From: Purshia tridentata
Lineage: Eukaryota; Streptophyta; Magnoliopsida; Rosales; Rosaceae
NCBI GenBank assembly: GCA_003254885.1
Contig: QANT01007846.1
Coordinates: forward strand, 57,587-121,586
Length of the DNA: 64,000 nt
Direction: 5' to 3'
The notes below the pieces were generated by a model that made no database searches, was not told where the DNA came from, and saw only the letters and a program-made list of their open reading frames with translations. This document shows positions 39,440-52,945 of the stretch, in pieces. The position numbers were made by a program, and so were the translations under genes. Positions within the stretch are counted from its first letter, which is position 1, and each line of letters begins with the position of its first letter.

Positions 39440-41746
39440 ATGGAGAATGTGAACAATTCTTCACTAGTAGAGGAAGCCCCTCCAATCCCACCTCCTGCTT
39501 CTGCTGCTGGTGGTGCTTCTAGAAAAGCAGCAGGAGGATGGAGAGCAATCAAATACATTCTGGGTATGTAACATTACTCATGTGCAATATATATGTGAAC
39601 ATTTGAATACAATTTTATCTTTTATAAATATATATTTGATGTTTTCTTTTTTCTTTTTTATTTGAAGGGAACGAGTCGTTTGAGAAGCTGGCTTCAATGA
39701 GTTTGATAGCCAATATCACAGTGTACTTGAGTACAAAGTACAACTTGAGTGGTATATTTGTGGTGAATGTGGTTAACTTATGGAGTGGTTCTTCCAACGT
39801 TGTATCATTAGCAGGTGCTTTTGTTTCTGATGCTTATCTGGGAAGGTTTCGTACCCTCCTCTTGGGCTCCATATCATCTTTCTTGGTAGGATTGATGATC
39901 TTTCTCGTTTCTAATGCCCCAGTAGGTTGATATATATGTATATATAGGGGTAATTCAAAGAAAACAAAAATGAGTTGGGATCAGATCAGACCAATAAGAA
40001 TTATTTAAGACTCCTTTTCATTTTTAATGCATCTAGTAACATAATCCATATGAATTTCTATTAATCCCGTCTTTTCCAATTCTTCATTTTCTAAGTATGT
40101 TCTATGATCAAATATCTTGAGCAATCAGATTTTTCATTACTAATTGATAATTGAGAAAAACATAAGCGTGTTTAAGATCTCCTAGTGATTTTTTTTTAGT
40201 TATTAAGTGTGACCCTAAATCAAGAATATGAACTCTGAATGATGGTTGCATTTTTTGTTTTCAGGGTATGGGAACCATGGCCCTTACTGCAGGTATACAC
40301 CAGTTAAGACCCCCAAGCTGCAAAGGGGAACCTCAATCCCAATGCCCTCCGCCCCAAAGTTGGCAGCTCGGGGTACTCTTCACGGGTCTTGGATTGCTGT
40401 CACTAGGAGCAGGTGGGATTAGGCCCTGCAACATTGCCTTTGGTGCTGACCAATTTGACACCAGAACAGCAAAAGGAAGAGCACAACTAGAAAGCTTTTT
40501 CAATTGGTGGTATTTTTCTTTCACCATTGCTCTCATTATAGCCCTCACTGGAGTCGTCTACATTCAGACTAATGTCAGTTGGGCTCTGGGTTTTCTTATC
40601 CCCACTGCCTGCCTTGCCTTCTCCATAACCATTTTCTTGATCGGCCGCCACACTTATATTTACCACAAGCCCCAAGGGAGCATATTTGCAGACATAGCCA
40701 AGGTGATCACAGCAGCCTGTGGAAAATGCAGTGTTAGTGTTGGACCAAATTCTGAGCACTCCTTTTATGATCCACCTGTAGTTAATAGATCTGAGACACA
40801 GGTTTTATTGAAGCTTCCTCACACTAATAGGTTCAAGTGCCTTGACAAAGCTGCTATAATTACTAACCCAAATGAATTGGACACTCTAGGCAGGCCTAGG
40901 AGTGGTTGGAGGCTATGCAGCCTCCAACAAGTGGAGCAAATGAAGTGCTTAGTGGCAATTCTACCTATTTGGGTATCAGGAATTGGGACTTTCATGACCA
41001 TGGACCAACAGAACACATTTGGGGTCCTACAGGCATTACAAATGGACAGATCCATAGGACCCCATTTCCAGTTCCCACCAGGCTGGATGAACATCATATC
41101 CATGCTTGCACTTGCAACATGGATCTTCATCTATGAGCAAATTTACCTCCCTCTGGCCCAAAAAGGGAGCACAAGGGATAAAAGATTAACAATGCAGCAG
41201 AGAATCAACACCGGCATTCTGTTGTCAATTGTGTGCATGTTGGTATCTGGGATTGTTGAGGAGCATCGCCGGAACTCAGCTACGAAACACAAGTCATTCA
41301 TCTCACCCTCAAGTTTTGCACTGCTGTTGCCGCAATTCGTCTTATCAGGATTGACTGAGGCTTTTGCTGCTGTTGCCATAATGGAATTCTTCACCATGCA
41401 AATGCCAGAGAGCTTGAGGACTGTTGCTGGGGCAGTCTTCTTTCTCAGCTTATCGGTTTCTAATTACTTAGGCTCCTTGATAGTGAACATAGTCCACAAA
41501 ACAACTGCCAAGAGGGGCAAAACGCCATGGCTAGGTGGTCATGACCTTAATGAGAATAGGCTGGACTACTACTATTACATCATTGCTGCTTTGGGAGTTG
41601 TTAATCTTGTATACTTCAATTTCTTTGGCAGGCGTTATTTGTTAATTAGAAGCACTCCTGGTAGTAAGAGAAGAGAGAATCAACTAGACAGTTCATTTTC
41701 TCAAAGCTCAAATGAGGATAAAGAGGTTGGAAACACAAGACAATAA
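39440..41746 (+). CDS. NRT1/PTR family (NPF2) transporter, gene 1
   Basis: Three exons, 39440-39563, 39668-39885 and 40265-41746, give 607 residues. The ExxEK proton-coupling motif is present as ESFEK after GWRAIKYILGN. Twelve membrane segments are expected, with a central cytosolic loop before FKCLDKAAII. Conserved blocks include [18 protein letters not shown] and FFNWWYFSFT. Compared with genes 2 and 3, the third and fourth exons are fused (the intron after the TDQFR position is absent) and the sequence is of a different NPF2 subgroup, closer to NPF2.8/NPF2.12-13. Family members move nitrate or other anions with protons across the plasma membrane; the substrate is not predictable here. The C-terminal tail is Ser-rich and hydrophilic. 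Confidence 0.9.
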
Positions 41747-43919
41747 TAAATTGGATCCCTTAGCACCAATGATGTGTACTTCTTACATCTTTTATGTTAC
41801 TTGTATATTTTTTTTTTAGTTAAATAAAGTATATATGGGAAATGGGCACTAACTTATAGTCGATTCCTCTGCATCTCTTTTCATTTTCGGAATTAAAAAA
41901 AGAATATAAAAAATTAATATTATTGTCGACTTCCACACACTAGCATTAATATTATGGAGACCCATACATGTGGTGTGGCTAGCTAGCGCATGTCCAGTTT
42001 CACTGATATGTTGCCATCACCTCATTCATATATATTAAATTATAGACACCACACATGTGGTTCAGTTTCAGGATCATATATCCATTCATTTCTTCCACAC
42101 ACTCATATCAATGATGGAGCATTTGATTTGAATTCATATCTGAAGTCTCTAACACGCACAAACTTAATTTGTTTTTATATAGAAGTCGCGCGGTTAGAAT
42201 TTTCAAAGCCTAGTAGTACATATATAAGCGTGCTTAGACCATGCACTGTAATCCATATCCCATGCCTTTGAAATGTGGAATATATATATATATATATATA
42301 TATGCATGCTGCTACTCATTGTGTCTTTGTCAACTGGTTGCATATATGACAAGTTTCTGGGTTTAGATTGGAGCAATTGACCAGATGCATTCTCTCTTTC
42401 AGACTTCTCTCATATCAGCCGACATTGACAAGGACTTGAAGTTTGTCTTTGCTAGCACAAAATTCCAAGTGAAAAATTATTGGCCTGTCTGGTTGTCAGT
42501 ATCTATGTAGATCCGCAGGTAAAAGTTGATTATGATTAAAATCAAAGATAAAAGATGAAAGACAAATGACACATGCATAATGATATGACATAAATCAAGC
42601 TACTTAAAATTAATCTCCTAATTGACATATTGCGTGTGTTATCGAAGGATTATGGTCTAAAAAATCTTAAATATTGGGATAGAAATGGCGTGGCCAAAAG
42701 TCTCAAACCCTCGTCAATCATGAAAAAATAGTGTTGTCATGATGATTATTAGAGATGGAAAGTTGTTAATAATAATGATTATGTAATTAGATCTTAAGTC
42801 AGCTTAATTTCAAATTAATGATTCTGAGTTATAAATGAGGAAAGATTTTCTATATGGAAAAGGAGATAATTACTTGATTGAATTTGGTAATCCACATAGG
42901 AACCACTTCTTTCTATATTGGCTGAGTCCACAGCATGTCTTTTATGAAGGGAATTAGGGAGAATGGCAGTTACATTTCACAATCTCTAAGCTTCCAAAAA
43001 TGCGCGTAAGACAATACATCATACACAGATTATTAACAAGCAGAGCAGTCTGAGCAGATTAAGGAGTGAGTGAGAATGACCCTTAGGTTGAGAATTCTCA
43101 TTCACGTGTGAAAACCATTCACATCAGTTTATAATTCCAGTGGCAAAGGCTAGCTGGAAATGAAGTGTACTTCGTGGAGTTCAAGTTAATAACGTCATCA
43201 CCTCCCAAACACTTGTGTTTTGCCGCAGAAGATCAGTCAAGATTGACGACTTCATAAGTCGTACCAGTTGTTGCCCACAAACTTTCACTACCTGACAAAT
43301 ATCAATCAAGAACAAGAGAGTGAGGTCATCAGAGACGAGTTTCAACAAGTGGCAATTATAAGCTCGTTGAATTGAAATTCCACTTTCTAGCTTCTAATTA
43401 TTTGGCACTCTTGATTTCCACTTTGTATCCTAGCTATAAGAGGATGGTCTTAAGAGGGATTTCTTTTCACAAGAATCAAAAGGGATCTCGTTGTGACCTA
43501 TCTCGCAGTGTGAACTAATAATTTAAACTATCTAATTTTTAGATGTATATTTAATAATTATTTCTGTAAAAAATTAGAATAATCAAAACTAGTTTGACTA
43601 TTTAATTATCATTATAATTATTTTAGTGTTTATTGAAAATATCATGCTCATCTATATATATTTAATCAGTCATAGTCAAATGACTAAATGGTTTTTAATT
43701 TAATTTTTGTAATAATGATTTTTAAGTGATGACCTAACAAATGAAAGATTTAGATTATTAGATTGCATTGAGGGTTGGACCACATTTTAATTTAATTAAA
43801 AGAAATCCCTGGTAAGAAGCTCCTCCCCTACATATATATATATATGCACATCTGTGCCATATATATGCAGCCCAACAGAGAAAAAAAGGGAGAGAAAGAG
43901 TTCAAATACAAGAAGCACT
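41747..43919. other. Intergenic between NPF gene 1 and NPF gene 2
   Basis: AT-rich, with a TA microsatellite at about 42280-42303. The 150 bp before 43920 are the likely NPF gene 2 promoter, with TATATATA at 43833-43844. No gene found. Confidence 0.4.
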
Positions 43920-46068
43920 ATGGAGAAGAAGAATGAGAAGGCTGTTACATTAACAGATGAGCCTGAGATTAAGTACAGTGGCATCAAAGCCATGCCCTTT
44001 GTTATAGGTAATGAATTGGGATTTGGGAACTTTCCCTATTATTTTCTTTTCAAGAACCCTGTTTTTAAAGTGCATGCCAATATGATCATATTTATCTGAA
44101 TAGTATGTAAAAACCAAATATTGCAGGGAATGAGACCTTTGAGAAGCTAGGAACCCTTGGAACCTCATCAAACCTCTTGGTCTATCTCACCACAGTATTC
44201 AACATGAAAAGCATCACAGCCACAACTCTTATCAATGTGTTCAATGGCACCACCAACTTTGCTACCTTGCTAGGAGCCTTCCTCAGTGATACATACTTTG
44301 GCCGTTACAACACTCTGGGATTTGCTTCAATTGCTTCTTTCATGGTATTAATAGCACTATTAATTCCTTTTAAACCCAAAGTTAAATAACAGTTAGAACC
44401 ATTGCTACTAGAACTATGTCTGATTCATTTTTTTTTTTCTTTGGTGGATTAATTTCTGTTTGATAGGGAATGCTGGTGCTAACTCTAACAGCAGCAGTTT
44501 CAAAGCTGCATCCTCCCACCTGTGAAACACAGGAAAGTAGCCAATGCACTGGTCCAACACCATGGGAAATGACATTTCTACTAAGTGGGCTAGGACTACT
44601 AGTTATTGGAGCTGGTGGAATTAGACCCTGCAACTTAGCCTTTGGTGCTGACCAATTCAATCCCAACACTGAATCAGGGAAGAGGGGTATAAACAGCTTC
44701 TTCAATTGGTACTACTTCACCTTCACTTTTGCCATGATGGTATCTTTGACATTCATTGTCTATGTGCAATCCAGTGTGAGCTGGGCTTGGGGGTTGGCAA
44801 TTCCCACATTTCTCATGTTCTTGTCATGCGCAATGTTCTTCATGGGCTCCAAAATTTATGTGAAAGTGAAACCAGATCGTAGTCCATTCACAAGTGTAGC
44901 ACGGGTAATAGCCGCTGCAGTCAAGAAGAGGCGATTGCAGTCACCCAAGCAACCTTGGGTATCACTTTTTAATCACATTCAAACCACTTCTATCAACTCC
45001 AAGATTCCATACACTGATCAATTCAGGTAACTCAACTGTCGGGAAATTTTTTCTTACTAAATAGTCTGTTATGTTACGCTATCATATTGTCAATTTAGGC
45101 ACGCCCCTTCAATGGAATATTACTCTTTTGACCAACCAAAAAACTATATACTTTTTTTTTTCAGAATGCTGGACAAAGCTGCAATCATTACTCAGGAAGA
45201 CACAATCAACCAAGACGGATCAGCAGAAAATCCATGGAGACTCTGCAGCATGCAGGAAGTGGAAGAAGTGAAGTGCTTGTTGAGAGTGATTCCCATATGG
45301 GTCTCAGCCATTATATACTATGTCGCCATGATTCAACAACAAACCTATGTAGTCTTCCAAGCTCTGCAGTCTGATAGGCGCCTTGGCAATACTGGCTTCC
45401 AAATCCCTGCTGCCACTTACACAGTCATTACCATGCTTGCCCTTACCATCTGGATTCCCGTCTATGACAGGATTATAGTCCCAGCACTGAGAAGAGTGAC
45501 TGGAAAAGAAGGCGGTATTACACTACTCCAGAAGATGGGATTAGGCATGGTTCTTGCTGTGGTCACCATGCTAGTCTCTGCCTTTGTTGAAGAGAAAAGA
45601 AGAAGTTTGGGTCTGTCTAATCCCATAGGATTAGAACCAAGAAGGGGTCCAATTTCTTCAATGTCTGGTTTTTGGTTCATACCTCAGCTGACACTCATAG
45701 GACTCTCTGAGGCATTCACCATTATTGCCCAAGTGGAGTTCTACTACAAGCAATTCCCAGAAAACATGAGGAGCGTTGGGGGTTCTTTTGTGTTTGTGGG
45801 CATGGCAATGTCGAGTTACTTGAGTGGTTCTTTGGTGTCAATAGTCCACCATAACACTAGTAGTAATGAGTCCAAAAGTAGGGACTGGTTGCCTGAAGAT
45901 CTTAACAAGGGGAGGTTGGATTACTTTTATTACTTGATAGCTGCATTGGAGGTTTTGAATTTGGGCTATTTCATAGTGCTTGCAAGGTGGTACAAGTACA
46001 AAGGAAGTGGTAATGGTGCCTCTGAAGTTGTGTTGGAAAATATGCAATCTGAGAAACATCTTGTTTGA
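43920..46068 (+). CDS. NRT1/PTR family transporter, NPF2.10/2.11 (GTR)-like, gene 2
   Basis: Four exons, 43920-44007, 44127-44344, 44467-45026 and 45165-46068, give 589 residues. The start [20 protein letters not shown] is followed by [18 protein letters not shown] with the ETFEK proton-coupling motif, and then [18 protein letters not shown]. Late segments include [16 protein letters not shown] and [16 protein letters not shown]. Arabidopsis members of this clade carry glucosinolates, and some also gibberellin or nitrate. A plant without glucosinolates must use it for something else, so the substrate is open. Exon borders match gene 3 exactly, showing tandem duplication. All motifs seem intact. 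Confidence 0.92.
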
Positions 46069-48156
46069 TGGAGAAGATCATATATATGTGTAAACAATCA
46101 TATTACCCATTATGAAAAATTCTTATATACAACGAGAGATGTATATATGATTGTTCTTAGAGGGCGTGCTGGTCATGTGACCAACCAATTATTGTATGAG
46201 AGACGTCATACAATTGTTGTATAAAAGAATTTCTCGTTTATTACTATTTTACAATGAAATTTCTCTAAAAGATGATATAATTACAACATGAGTTTGGTGT
46301 TGGTAATGAGATTTAGAGAAGATCAAATATTGAATTTTTTGCTTTGAAACTCCCAACACATAACCATAAAATAATTCAAAAATTATTGCATCTACAACAT
46401 GTAGGTCATCCACATATGGTCTGCATGGAATCCTTTACAACAATTTTTATATGCACTTCTACACATGAGAAACTGAAACGCAAACCAGCATGCCACGTGG
46501 AGAAAACCGTACCCCATTAATGAAGAAAATGAAAGCTCGATTGAGGCTGTAACATCATTAAATTGATATTTAAGATCATTACAGCATCTACAATATACTA
46601 GCAAATTCAATCTTCAAATTGTGATTTGCTAACCTATGTGGGCAAAATTGCTACTTGAAAGTTTTGTTCTCCAAAACACTCTTTTAACTTTAATTATTTT
46701 TATTTGTTGGAGTTGACAAACAAAAGAAAAGAAAGTTTAATTTATTAAATTTAAAATGTATTATTACTGGAGAGAGAATTGAGATTTTGTAGGAATTATA
46801 AAGAAGATTTATTATCATTAATGTTTGAAGAGAGGTGAGAGAGTCCTAAATTTGAAGAAAGATAAATTGAATTCTAAGTTAAAGATTCATTTTGAAGGAT
46901 CTTTTAAAACCCAAAATAATGTTCAAAAAATGAAAAATTCTTCATTTGATCGAAGAGTCTGTTGGAGATGTTCATTCATACCCAAAAAATCCCACCAAGT
47001 GGGGACTCATGAAATAATTGAAGCTAGCAAACAAATGTCTGGCTATCATTTAAGAAAATGTTTGGTAACCACATGCAGTGCATCATAAATGCATGACTTA
47101 CGTGTTATAGCAGGTCACTTTTATGGTTTTAGCAAATCGAAAATATGGTAGAAATTGTAGGGTCTAAATTGATTATCAATTTAATACATCAACATCAGGA
47201 CTTAAATTTATAAAAAAATATAAGTATTACAATGTGTTTCTTGAGGATCTTCAAAATGAAACTTTTTCTTCTATGTGATTAAAACGCACATTTAATTTTG
47301 TTTCTAAAGCAATTTTGCCTGATTCATCACATTACAAATGAATCCAATAAAGGATTCATAATTGAAAAGCAAGTTCATGAACTCCTCACAAATGGCATTC
47401 CTTAGAATTGTAGCATCTCAAGTTGCTTCATGCATTTATTCAAGATGTAAGTGCCTTTATTAAGACAGACATGCATCGGATACTCATTAAACATACATGC
47501 ATCATATTTATTAAGTAATTAGGAAATCTTCTTTTCTTTTTGCATCTTGTCAACTATAAATACTTGTATGTGCTTAAAGGTTATAAGCGATCAATTGAAA
47601 TCTCTGTCAGAAATATTTGCTTCTGAACTTCAACTTTAATTTCTTGCAAAGGAAAACAACGGTGGTGTGAAGCCAAGTGTGAGTGTAAAACCACTAATAG
47701 TCTCCACTATATCTTCTTAATTAGAGGTGACTTTCCTTTTCTTAACTTTCTCTTAATCTGCCAAGTTCATGCTTTCTTGATAGTTGTATTTGCTTATGAT
47801 CATCTTCATCCTAAAATTTCCAACTAACCAACCTCTTATGTTTTTGAGTTTCGAGTTCTCACCATACGTTTACATTCATTGAATCTTTTAATTTCTGCTT
47901 TGAGGGACCATTAGAGACCACTAGAGTCAAATGACGACTTGCTGGTCCAACAACTAAACCACAGAAAGAGATACTTGCCAGACCACAGAAAGAGACGACT
48001 AGTGTCTCAATTAAAATCTGGTGAAAAGCAAATTAGTCGTGGTCCTCGGGGACAGGTAATTTTTGAATTTTCTTTATGCCTACCTGACTCCACTATTCAT
48101 TTCTTTTTGCTTTTTACTTCTTTGTTGCAACTTGCAAGTCACAATCATACATTCAC
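46069..48156. other. Intergenic between NPF gene 2 and NPF gene 3
   Basis: It contains a candidate small hAT-like element at about 46575-46975. Its left end GCATCTACAATATACT and right end AGAGTCTGTTGGAGATGTTC resemble the frequent GCATCTCCAACAGA-type ends, but no clean duplication was found. A small ATTGTATGAGA..TCATACAAT inverted repeat lies at 46193-46216. No gene recognised. Confidence 0.4.
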
Positions 48157-48164
48157 TATAAAAA
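48157..48164 (+). promoter_or_regulatory. TATA box of the third NPF gene
   Basis: TATAAAAA lies 56 bp before the ATG at 48213, followed by a GA-rich leader. Confidence 0.55.
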
Positions 48165-48212
48165 CATAGATAACTAGAGAGAAAGAGAGAGTGGGAGAGA
48201 AGGAGAGAGATA

Positions 48213-50409
48213 ATGGAGAAGAATGAGAGTGATAGCATGGAAAAGAGTGAGAGATGTTCTACAAATGAAGAGCCTATCAACTACAGAGGATGGAAAGCCA
48301 TGCCCTTTGTTATAGGTGAGAGGAGGAGTTTTGATTTTTGCTTCATGCCCAATTCTCTGTTTTCTTCTCTGTTTTTCTGATGAATCTTGGGTTTAATGGT
48401 CTGTTTTCACTTATTCTGAGTGACCCATCTGCACAAAATTTCAGGAAATGAAACTTTTGAGAAGCTTGGAGCCATTGGCACCTTGTCCAACCTCTTGGTC
48501 TATCTCACTACTGTTTTCAATATGTCCAGCATTACAGCTGCAACTATTATCAACATCTTCAATGGTACCACCAACTTTGCTACCTTGGTGGGAGCTTTCG
48601 TTTCTGATACATACCTGGGTCGATTTAAGACGTTGGGCTTTTCTGCAATTGCTTCTTTTATGGTACTTAACATTATGTGACACTAAATTTGCACTCAGAA
48701 GAAGATAATATTACTTTTTGGCTAAAAAAGCATGATTGAATTTCATTTTCAAAATTTATTACCTCATGAATTCACCTTGGACTTAATTTAGCTCCAAAAT
48801 TGATCTAATTATTTGGTTAATTTGCTGGTTTATCTTCTTTAAAGGGACTGCTCCTGATAGACCTCACTGCAGTATTCAAGAAGCTGCATCCTCCCCACTG
48901 TGGAGAGGGTGACACATGCAAAGGACCAACAGCTGGGCAAATGGCTTTTTTACTGACTGGTTTTGGACTGCTAATAGTAGGAGCTGCTGGCATCAGGCCA
49001 TGTAATTTTGCATTTGGAGCCGACCAATTCAACCCCAAAACAGAATCTGGGAAAAGGGGAATTAACAGCTTTGTCAATTGGTACTTCTTCAGCTTCACTT
49101 TTGCACAGATGATATCCTTGACACTCATTGTCTATGTTCAATCAAATGTAAACTGGGGTCTGGGTTTGGCTATTCCAGCCATTCTAATGTTAATGTCATG
49201 TGCACTCTTCTTCTTGGGTTCAAAAATATATGTGAAAGTGAAAGCCTCCGGTAGTCCAATGACAAGTGTAGCACAGGTCATAGTGGTTGCTCTTAATAAA
49301 AGGCAATTGAAGCTGCCAAATCAACCATGGCTCTGCCTGTTTACTTATATGCCTCCCAATTCTATCAACTCCAAGCTTCCTTACACAGACCAATTCAGGT
49401 AACTATATATTTTAGTTATATGCATTTTGTGCTCTCATTTCCAATTGACGAATTGAGTGCCAAAAAACCGCCAACTAAAATGTTGTTCTCACCTCTCAGA
49501 TTCCTTGACAAAGCAGCAATTCTGACACCCCAAGACCAAATAAACCCAGATGGATCAGCAGCTAATCCTTGGAGGCTTTGCAGTATGCAGCAAGTGGAAG
49601 AAGTGAAATGCCTGCTGAGAGTATTACCAATATGGGCTGCAGCCCTCTTATACTATGTTGTTATAGTCCAGCAACATACCTATGTAGTCTTCCAAGCCCT
49701 TCAATCTGATAGAAGCCTAGGAACCACCAACTTCAAGATCCCAGCTGCATCCTACTCAGTCTTCTTGATGCTGAGCATGACCATATGGATACCTATTTAT
49801 GACCAAGTTGTTGTCCCATTCCTCCGGAGGCTCACAGGAAAAGAAGGAGGCATCACTATCCTGCAGAGAATTGGAATTGGCATATTTCTCTCTGTCATCA
49901 CCATGGTAGTATCTGCATTTGTAGAAGAGCGCAGAAGGACTATAGCTCTTACCAGACCAATTCCAGGAATCAGAACAAGGGGTGCCATTTCTTCCATGTC
50001 AGGCTTTTGGTTGGTCCCTCAGCTCACACTAGCTGGACTTGCTGAAGCTTTCACTGCCATCGGTCAAGTCGAATTCTACTACAAGCAGTTCCCTGAAAAC
50101 ATGAGAAGCATTGGAGGGTCTCTCTTCTTTTGTGGGATGGCAGGTTCAAGTTATTTGAGTACTTTCTTGATTGCAATAGTTCACAGAACTACTAAGGGAG
50201 CTGCTACTGGAAATTGGCTGCCAGAAGATCTCAACAAAGGAAGACTGGATTACTTTTATTACATGATTGCTGCTCTAGGAGTCATTAATTTGGGGTACTT
50301 TTTAGTATGTGCACATTGGTTCAAGTACAAAGGTTCTGAGAACAACAGTACCGTTGAAGTTGAAGTAGCGTCTAAAGACTCTAAACAACCCCAGAAAATT
50401 TCTGCTTGA
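48213..50409 (+). CDS. NRT1/PTR family transporter, NPF2.10/2.11 (GTR)-like, gene 3
   Basis: Four exons, 48213-48315, 48445-48662, 48845-49398 and 49500-50409, give 594 residues. The N-terminus has a short hydrophilic leader and then [19 protein letters not shown] is the proton-coupling motif. [34 protein letters not shown] and [20 protein letters not shown] mark the conserved core and the last membrane segment. It is a clear tandem sister of gene 2, with identical intron positions and phases. It is likely a plasma-membrane proton symporter. The exon 3 border (CAATTCAG|GTAACT) is the same as in gene 2. No defect seen. Confidence 0.92.
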
Positions 50410-51438
50410 TAATGATTGATAATGAAACTTAAAGAGTAAGGACTGAGGGCTCAGACCAGTGTAGAACATATGCTTAACATGCTAGAGCTGAGTGAGTGTA
50501 ACCCAGATGGGGAAATAAATTCATTATTAAAATTATAATATTTACAAAAATAAAATCATAAATGTACAGGTAGACGAAATGAATGTATATTTAACAAGCA
50601 GATGTACTTGTGATTGCCATTGTTATTGGGATCGTGAGTAATTAATAATCATTGTCAAAAAGCTGCTTGCGCATAAGGATCAGCAACCATCTGGTCCGAA
50701 TGAATTTGATTAAATTATGTACTTCATCAGAAGTCTTGACTTTAAAGTAAGGCCTCCTCTGGATCCCATAGCAAACATGCGTTCGAACCAAGATTCTGTT
50801 TAGGTAATTAAATTTTAGTGTTTTCCTTTATTCTACTTCTTCCAATAGAGCAATGACACTTGGCTAAACAATGCATTTAGAACTTCGAACCCAAGAATAT
50901 CCCATACCACAAGAAACAATTAGCGCAAATCACATGACATTGTTGGTGTATGTGAGGTAATGCGAGTGAAAATACTATCAACGCACACCTCGTATTGTGG
51001 AACAATCTGTAAATCATATAAAAGACTTTGGCATAGAAACCACCAAGTCTGGAAAGTTATAGGGCCACCAAGCCCCCTGTTAGGAATCCAATCCTTAAAA
51101 ATCAAGAATGTAACTTCAGATTTTATGTTAAAGACTTATTTAGTTATGTGCGGTAAAACATGCCTTGAAGATTAATTCAGACCAATTTATGTTGTTTACT
51201 CTTTCCCTATTCATGTGTGATTTATAAGTCTTATGACAAAAGGGAATGGGGTAAGGTTTAAAAACCTTAGAGAAACGCTGATTGCAGCACTCATTTTACA
51301 TACCAAAAACGGAAAGCAGAGTAGCAAATTTAAAGTGACTGTCTACGAGGTTACAACCATGCTGAGTATACGTCTTTACTCTCAGCACTAGTAGGATTTG
51401 TCTTATACAGTATAACGATAAGTAAATAAATTATGTCC
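50410..51438. other. Convergent 3' ends of NPF gene 3 and the proton pump
   Basis: This holds the 3' untranslated regions of two genes facing each other. No coding exon or element identified. Confidence 0.45.
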
Positions 51439-52900
51439 TTAAACTGTGTATGCTTGCTGAATTGTGTCAATGTCAAGACCCTTCAATCTCACCACCGATT
51501 CTACATGACCTTTTAGGGTATGGAGTTCTCTCAACCTACAGAAAAAGTGGAGGGGTGGTTAGAAATATAGAAGAACATCCAAAACAAGTATTGGCAAAGC
51601 AGAAGACAGTGTACTGAAATATATATATGAACTCCCATGATGGGACTAATATACTTTCGTCTCCTCTGCAAGATAATGCAAGTTACAATCCAGTTTTTCT
51701 ATCAAGCTGAAATGAAGGATTACAGCTCACCTTGCAATTTCAGCTCTTCTTTTGGCTTCTTCAGCCATCTGATTGAGTTCTGTGAAATGTGTTCGTTCGG
51801 TAAACATCTTAGTATCAGGTGGTTGCAAGCCATGCAATGTTCTTTGTGCATGTGCCCATTGAAGCTCACGTTGTTCTTTTCCAAAGTCCTTTTGCCTTGT
51901 GAAAGCAATCTAGAAAACAAAAGAATCCCTCAAAACACAACTCACGGGAAATTCCCTGATCAAGTAAACCACTTAAGCAAGGCAAAGTCAAATCATACCC
52001 TTTGCTCAATGAGAAGATCCCAAGCCTTCCCGCTCAGAGCATAGCGTATCATGAACTTTATGATATCCAGTGGGAAATAGAAGATGAGGTTGTAAAGCCA
52101 GATGACGCCAGCCCAACCCCAACCAATCCCTTCAATGGCAGCAAAACTCCAATTTGCATAGACTGCAATCAAGGTGGCAATCTGCTCAAAATGGAAAATA
52201 TAAGTTTCAGTGTTCCATTTAAACTGATCGAAACAAACACAAGATGAGATGATTTGACAATTGTCTCACCAGCTGAGCTATCACAAAAGCTGTGACAAGC
52301 AACAATCCAGGACGCTCAACAAAGGACCAACTTCGAGACCGTGTAACAAATATGAGGGCCTGACTAATAATGCTCACTTGTAGATATATAGCAGAGGCAA
52401 GCTTCCGAAAGTCATCATTAGCTGTTTTCTCAAGGGTTGGCACCCCGAATATTCTCTGAAACAATTAGTGGGTAGAAATTAACTAATCATAAACAAAAAA
52501 TGGCAGGCAGTACTGGAATGAGCAAACTAGCTCCCACAATGCACATTTTAAAACTTGGACAAGTAAATCATCTTCCATGATCAGGAAATTTAAAAAGCTG
52601 AACAAGGCAAGTCATCTTACTGGGAAGAAGTCTGTTTTGAATGCTGCCCAAAAGAATATCACAGTCATTATTGCCAAGTAACTACCAAGCACAATTCCAG
52701 TTGTAAAAATCTCGGCCAGCTTCCAGCTATCTGGCAGAGGAGAAGGTTTAACCCTATCCTTTGATATCGTCATGATAGTACCTAAAAGGTCATACTGCTA
52801 GTAAGTTGCTGCAGATACTAACATATACATTAAAAAAACCGGTTCAGAGCAATGAAAAAGTGCACAAGGTTTCAGTAACACCATTGACAACAGCAATAAA

Positions 52901-52945
<45 letters not shown>

